A stretch of 9,187 nucleotides of DNA, taken from assembly GCA_002343715.1 (NCBI GenBank), contig DDSA01000042.1, positions 1 through 9,187 on the forward strand, written 5' to 3'. Shown here one piece after another: positions 6,742 through 9,187 of this stretch. Each line of letters opens with the position of its first letter. Within the stretch, counting starts at the first letter, position 1. This DNA comes from Phycisphaerales bacterium UBA2402 (GTDB lineage: Bacteria > Planctomycetota > Phycisphaerae > Phycisphaerales > UBA1924). Below the pieces are notes generated by a model. It saw nothing but the letters and a program-made list of their open reading frames with translations, was not told the origin of the DNA and searched no databases. The translations under genes and the position numbers were made by a program.

Positions 6742-7425
6742 ATGCAGTTCAGCATCGTCTCGATCGGTACGCTGGCCTTCAATCACCTGTGGAACGAGCG
6801 CGGGCCGGTGCGAACCGGGCACGCGACCACGACGCTGATCGTGAGCGGCGAACGTCGCATCCTCGTGAACCCCGGCCTGCCGGCGCCGGCGCTGGCGGCC
6901 CGGCTCTCCGAACGGTCCAACCTCGCGCCGTCGGACATCACCGACGTCTTTCTGACGCATTTCCTGCCCGACACCTGCCGCGGGATCGAGGCTTTCGAGC
7001 GGGCGGCGTGGCACCTGTCGGGCGAGGAGCGCGAGACGGTGGGCGTGGCGCTGGCGATGCAGGCCAAACGCCTGAAGGAAACGGGCGAGGGGCGCGAGGT
7101 GCTGACGGCCCTGGAGCGCGACCTGGCGGTGCTGCAGCGGTGCAGGGCCGCGCCGGATCACCTCGCCGAACGCGTGGACCTCTTCCCGCTGCCGGGCGTG
7201 ACGCCGGGGCTGTGCGGGCTGCTGCTCAGCCATTCGCGCTTCACCGTCCTGGTCTGCGGGGACGCCGTGCCCACGGAGCAGCACCTGCACGAGGGCAAAG
7301 TGCTGCAATCCGCGGCGGATGTGGACCGGGCGCGGGAGAGTTTCCAGGAGGCGGTGGAGATCGCCGACCTGCTGATCCCGGGGCGCGACAACCTGATCGT
7401 CAACCCGACGAAACGCGCCTTCTGA
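6742..7425 (+). CDS. Metallo-beta-lactamase-fold protein with degenerate metal site
   Basis: This 227-residue protein has the order of elements of an MBL-fold hydrolase: opening strands with TLIVSGERRILVNPG (31-45), DITDVFLTHFLPDTCRG (65-81), a helical stretch (about 88-143), LPGVTPGLCGLLL (150-162), VLVCGDAVP (169-177) and LLIPGRDN (210-217). Against the usual HxHxDH, His73 and Asp77 remain, but the second and third histidines are Leu75 and Thr78. The GHTPG histidine is Val153, and the late PGHDN histidine is Arg215. Asp174 remains. A normal di-zinc site therefore seems impossible, pointing to a non-catalytic or differently working protein. The start at 6742 is chosen because MQFSIVSIGTL begins the fold; there is no clear Shine-Dalgarno. 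It is divergent from the topoisomerase gene and convergent with the phosphatase-fold gene 9 bases away. No homolog of known function was recognised. Confidence 0.75.
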   Translation: MQFSIVSIGTLAFNHLWNERGPVRTGHATTTLIVSGERRILVNPGLPAPALAARLSERSNLAPSDITDVFLTHFLPDTCRGIEAFERAAWHLSGEERETVGVALAMQAKRLKETGEGREVLTALERDLAVLQRCRAAPDHLAERVDLFPLPGVTPGLCGLLLSHSRFTVLVCGDAVPTEQHLHEGKVLQSAADVDRARESFQEAVEIADLLIPGRDNLIVNPTKRAF

Positions 7426-7438
7426 GCGCGGGGCTCAG
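7422..7438. terminator. Hairpin containing both convergent stop codons
   Basis: CTGAGC (7422-7427) and GCTCAG (7433-7438) form a perfect 6-base stem with a 5-base loop. The + gene's TGA (7423-7425) is in one arm and the - gene's TGA (7435-7437 on the + strand as TCA) in the other. It may act as a short two-way terminator, but no T-run follows on either strand. Confidence 0.35.
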
Positions 7439-8631
7439 GGCGTGACCCGCCGCAACTCGAAGTTCATCAGAACAGGTTCATGATCGGAGAAGTCATCGGC
7501 GCAGCCGGTGGGCGTCACCGTTCTGCACCACTGACCCCCGTCGGTGCGGCGGTAGCGTTTCACCTCGTAGCCGGTCGGGATGACCTTGACGGTGCCGTCG
7601 AGCGAGCCGGCGTACAGAATGTGATCGAGGCGGGTGCTCGATCCGCCGCCGAAGATCTGCTTGATGGTGTTGAAGGAGCAGGCGGTGCAGGCGGTGGTCT
7701 GTGGGCTGCACTGCTCGTTGAGCGCACCGTGGGCGAGTCCCGCGACACCGCCCATGACGGCGGACATGGTGTCGGTAAACTCCGATGCACCCCCATGAAC
7801 ATTGAAATCCCCGCCGACAAAGACCGCGTAGGAAGGGTTGAGCGCCCGGAAGAGCAGGATGTTCGCCGCGAGTTCGTTGATCTGGCTGTACCGGGTGGAG
7901 ACGTTGCCGGAACTATCTCCGGCCTGGGCGTGGGTGTTGTACACCGCGATGTTGAAGCCGTTCTTGGTGAGCAGCACGCGCGTGAACCCCTTGCTGGCCT
8001 GGCAGTCGTTGCCGTCGCACTCGGTGTACCGCACCTGCGTGCCCCCGGAGAGGGCGTGAACGGACTGCGTCAGGAGGCCGGAGTTCACATTGTCGCCGCT
8101 GAAGAACGTGGAGCCGTAGTACTGGTTCCAGTAATAGTTGCCCCGCAGCGCGTTGTTTCTGGCGCTGGCGTCCACGCTGTCGAGGCGGTAGTCCCATGAT
8201 TCCTGGATCACGCACACATCGGCCTGCTCCGTCGCCAGACGAGGCCCGATCCACTCCGAGCGTTCCTGGTCCGCGAGCGTGAGCGACACGAAGAAGCCCG
8301 GCCAGAGGCGCACGTTGTACGACACGATGCGGAAGGTTGTCACCGCGCTCGCCGTGGCGTCGATGGTCGCGGCACCCGAGGTCGTCGTGTACGTCCCCGG
8401 CGCGGAGAGCGTCAGTTGCTCAAAGTACGTCCCCGGCGCGAGGCGGAGGTCGATCGGGCTTTGGAATGAACCGCATATGCCGCCCCTGATGGTGTGGAAC
8501 GGCGCGCCCGTTTGCCCGGTGGGATCAAACCACGGCACGGGTCGGACGTGGACGGGCTGCGCCATCGCCGCGCCCCCCGCGATGGTGAGCACGAGCAGGT
8601 GGATGTGACCGAATCTGGCGTGGCGGGTCAT
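7435..8631 (-). CDS. Secreted endonuclease/exonuclease/phosphatase-family protein
   Basis: This 398-residue exported enzyme belongs to the EEP superfamily, which cleaves phosphodiester bonds in nucleic acids or phospholipids. Residues 1-24 form a signal peptide, with hydrophobic core HLLVLTIAGGAAM and likely cleavage AMA|QP. Residues about 25-95 look like the opening of a beta-helix or carbohydrate-binding repeat (PIDLRLAPGTYFEQLTL). The catalytic domain runs about 100-395: Asn106 (SYNVRLW), Glu144 (VIQESWD), His234 (YNTHAQAG), Asp275/Asn277 (GGDFNVHG), Asp336-His337 (RLDHILYAG) and Asp383-His384 (FSDHEPVL), a full EEP set. SGDNVNSGLLTQS (178-190) and KGFTRVLL (214-221) recall bacterial neutral sphingomyelinases, so lipid or nucleic acid substrates are both possible. 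Several cysteines (for example 205, 210, 308, 315, 318, 369, 377) could form disulfides outside the cell. The start at 8631 has AGGAG 5 bases upstream. Confidence 0.87.
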   Translation of the reverse strand: MTRHARFGHIHLLVLTIAGGAAMAQPVHVRPVPWFDPTGQTGAPFHTIRGGICGSFQSPIDLRLAPGTYFEQLTLSAPGTYTTTSGAATIDATASAVTTFRIVSYNVRLWPGFFVSLTLADQERSEWIGPRLATEQADVCVIQESWDYRLDSVDASARNNALRGNYYWNQYYGSTFFSGDNVNSGLLTQSVHALSGGTQVRYTECDGNDCQASKGFTRVLLTKNGFNIAVYNTHAQAGDSSGNVSTRYSQINELAANILLFRALNPSYAVFVGGDFNVHGGASEFTDTMSAVMGGVAGLAHGALNEQCSPQTTACTACSFNTIKQIFGGGSSTRLDHILYAGSLDGTVKVIPTGYEVKRYRRTDGGQWCRTVTPTGCADDFSDHEPVLMNFELRRVTP

Positions 8632-8636
8632 GTGAA

Positions 8637-8641
8637 CTCCT
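8637..8641 (-). promoter_or_regulatory. Ribosome binding site of the EEP-family gene
   Basis: AGGAG on the minus strand ends 5 bases before the start at 8631. With the signal peptide that follows, it rejects the longer open frame to 8901. Confidence 0.7.
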
Positions 8642-8828
8642 GTTGAGAAGAAGGTGAACGAACCGCGATCGGGGGATGGGTCGCGGGGCCTGGCCCGCCG
8701 ACACGAACCGCCCGGTTTGCGGGGGGGCCGATCTTCAGAGTCAGTACGAGATTCCGCCCTATCGACTATCAGGCCCGGCCGGGCGGCATCGCGCCGGAGG
8801 GTTGGCGCGGGCGCGTGATTGGGCGATC
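8642..8828. other. Divergent intergenic region, EEP gene / ABC permease
   Basis: Promoters for both genes should lie here. ACGAACCGC occurs at 8658-8666 and 8703-8711, and the second copy overlaps a palindrome AACCGCCCGGTT (8706-8717). CTATCGACTATC (8759-8770) is a small direct repeat in a local AT-richer patch. None is strong enough to call as a site. Confidence 0.35.
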
Positions 8829-8832
8829 GGAG
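8829..8832 (+). promoter_or_regulatory. Ribosome binding site of the ABC permease gene
   Basis: GGAG lies 7 bases before ATG 8840. It supports 8840 over the later in-frame starts ATG 8843, ATG 8858 and GTG 8888. Confidence 0.55.
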
Positions 8833-8839
8833 AACTTCC

Positions 8840-9187
8840 ATGATGCCGGGCGGCGCGATGAGGAGCACCCGCGGACTACCGTGGGGCGTGAGCGGCGGCA
8901 CACGACAGATCGTTCAGCGTTTGGCGCAGGCGCCGCTCATCATCGCGGCGGTCTACACCATCACGCTCGCGCTGGCGTGGGCGGTGCCGGGCAATCCGCT
9001 CGAACGGCCCGAGGGACGCCGCCCGCCGCCGGAGGTCGCGGAGGCGATGAGGGCCAGGTACCAACTCGACAGTTTCTGGTCCTTCTACTGGTCGTACCTG
9101 GAACGCGCGAGCGGGGTGCGGTTCGCGCGGGACGCGTGGAGCGGCCGGCACGCCGAGGAAGCGGCGCGGGAGATCGGAAGAGCGTCG
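8840..9187 (+). CDS. ABC transporter permease, oligopeptide/dipeptide type, N-terminal part (partial)
   Basis: This frame runs open to the window end and encodes the start of a DppB/OppB-type inner-membrane permease, which with a partner permease, two ATPases and a binding protein imports peptides or similar solutes. One membrane segment is visible (about PLIIAAVYTITLALAWAV), followed directly by PGNPLERPEGRRPPPEV, the periplasmic PGxP region typical of these permeases, then AMRARYQLDSFW. About 110 native codons are present, against a usual length over 300. GGAG supports ATG 8840, though family similarity starts nearer GTG 8888 (MSGGTRQIVQRLAQ). The final codons, from 9171, are sequencing adapter and not native protein, so the true frame ends for practical purposes at about 9170. 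It is divergent from the EEP gene. Confidence 0.8.
   Translation, partial: MMPGGAMRSTRGLPWGVSGGTRQIVQRLAQAPLIIAAVYTITLALAWAVPGNPLERPEGRRPPPEVAEAMRARYQLDSFWSFYWSYLERASGVRFARDAWSGRHAEEAAREIGRAS
9171..9187. other. Illumina TruSeq adapter remnant at contig end
   Basis: The last 17 bases, AGATCGGAAGAGCGTCG, are exactly the start of the Illumina adapter read into when an insert is shorter than the read. An exact 17-base match at the very end of the sequence is not plausible by chance. Bases here should be trimmed and not translated. Confidence 0.93.

Overview
This is a GC-rich bacterial sequence, about 72-80 % GC in the GH2 lines I counted by hand. Both ends are cut: the left edge falls inside a purE gene. 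The right edge stops inside a transporter gene, and its last 17 bases are Illumina adapter, so position 9187 is almost certainly a contig end. The gene mix suggests a planctomycete, possibly of the Phycisphaerales type: a secreted GH2 enzyme, an ECF sigma factor of the Sig-70_X6 type, a bacterial topoisomerase VI A subunit and weak or absent Shine-Dalgarno sites before several genes. That assignment is inference from gene content; there is no rRNA or other marker.

Layout, left to right. (+) end of purE (2-184); (+) a threonine 3-dehydrogenase-like enzyme (369-1406); a 144-base gap holding three copies of an 8-mer in operator-like geometry (1438-1474); (+) secreted GH2 glycosidase (1551-3899); (+) ECF sigma factor (3923-4573). 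Next comes a convergent junction where two stop codons share one CTAG, then (-) a single-domain globin (4570-5142) and (-) topoisomerase VI subunit A (5398-6534). Divergent from it is (+) a metallo-beta-lactamase-fold protein that has lost most metal ligands (6742-7425). This converges on (-) a secreted endonuclease/exonuclease/phosphatase-family enzyme (7435-8631), with a small hairpin spanning both stop codons. Last is (+) the start of an oligopeptide-type ABC permease (8840 to the end).

The genes do not form one evident pathway. The clearest possible regulatory unit is the repeat cluster, the GH2 gene and the sigma gene that follows it by 23-47 bases, which could be a polysaccharide-use locus. 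Two proteins, the dehydrogenase and the MBL-fold protein, keep their family fold signatures but have lost metal-binding residues the families normally carry. The topoisomerase A subunit has no B subunit next to it. I found no CRISPR array, tRNA, rRNA, insertion sequence or phage gene, and nothing I could defend as a complete new defence or mobile system.
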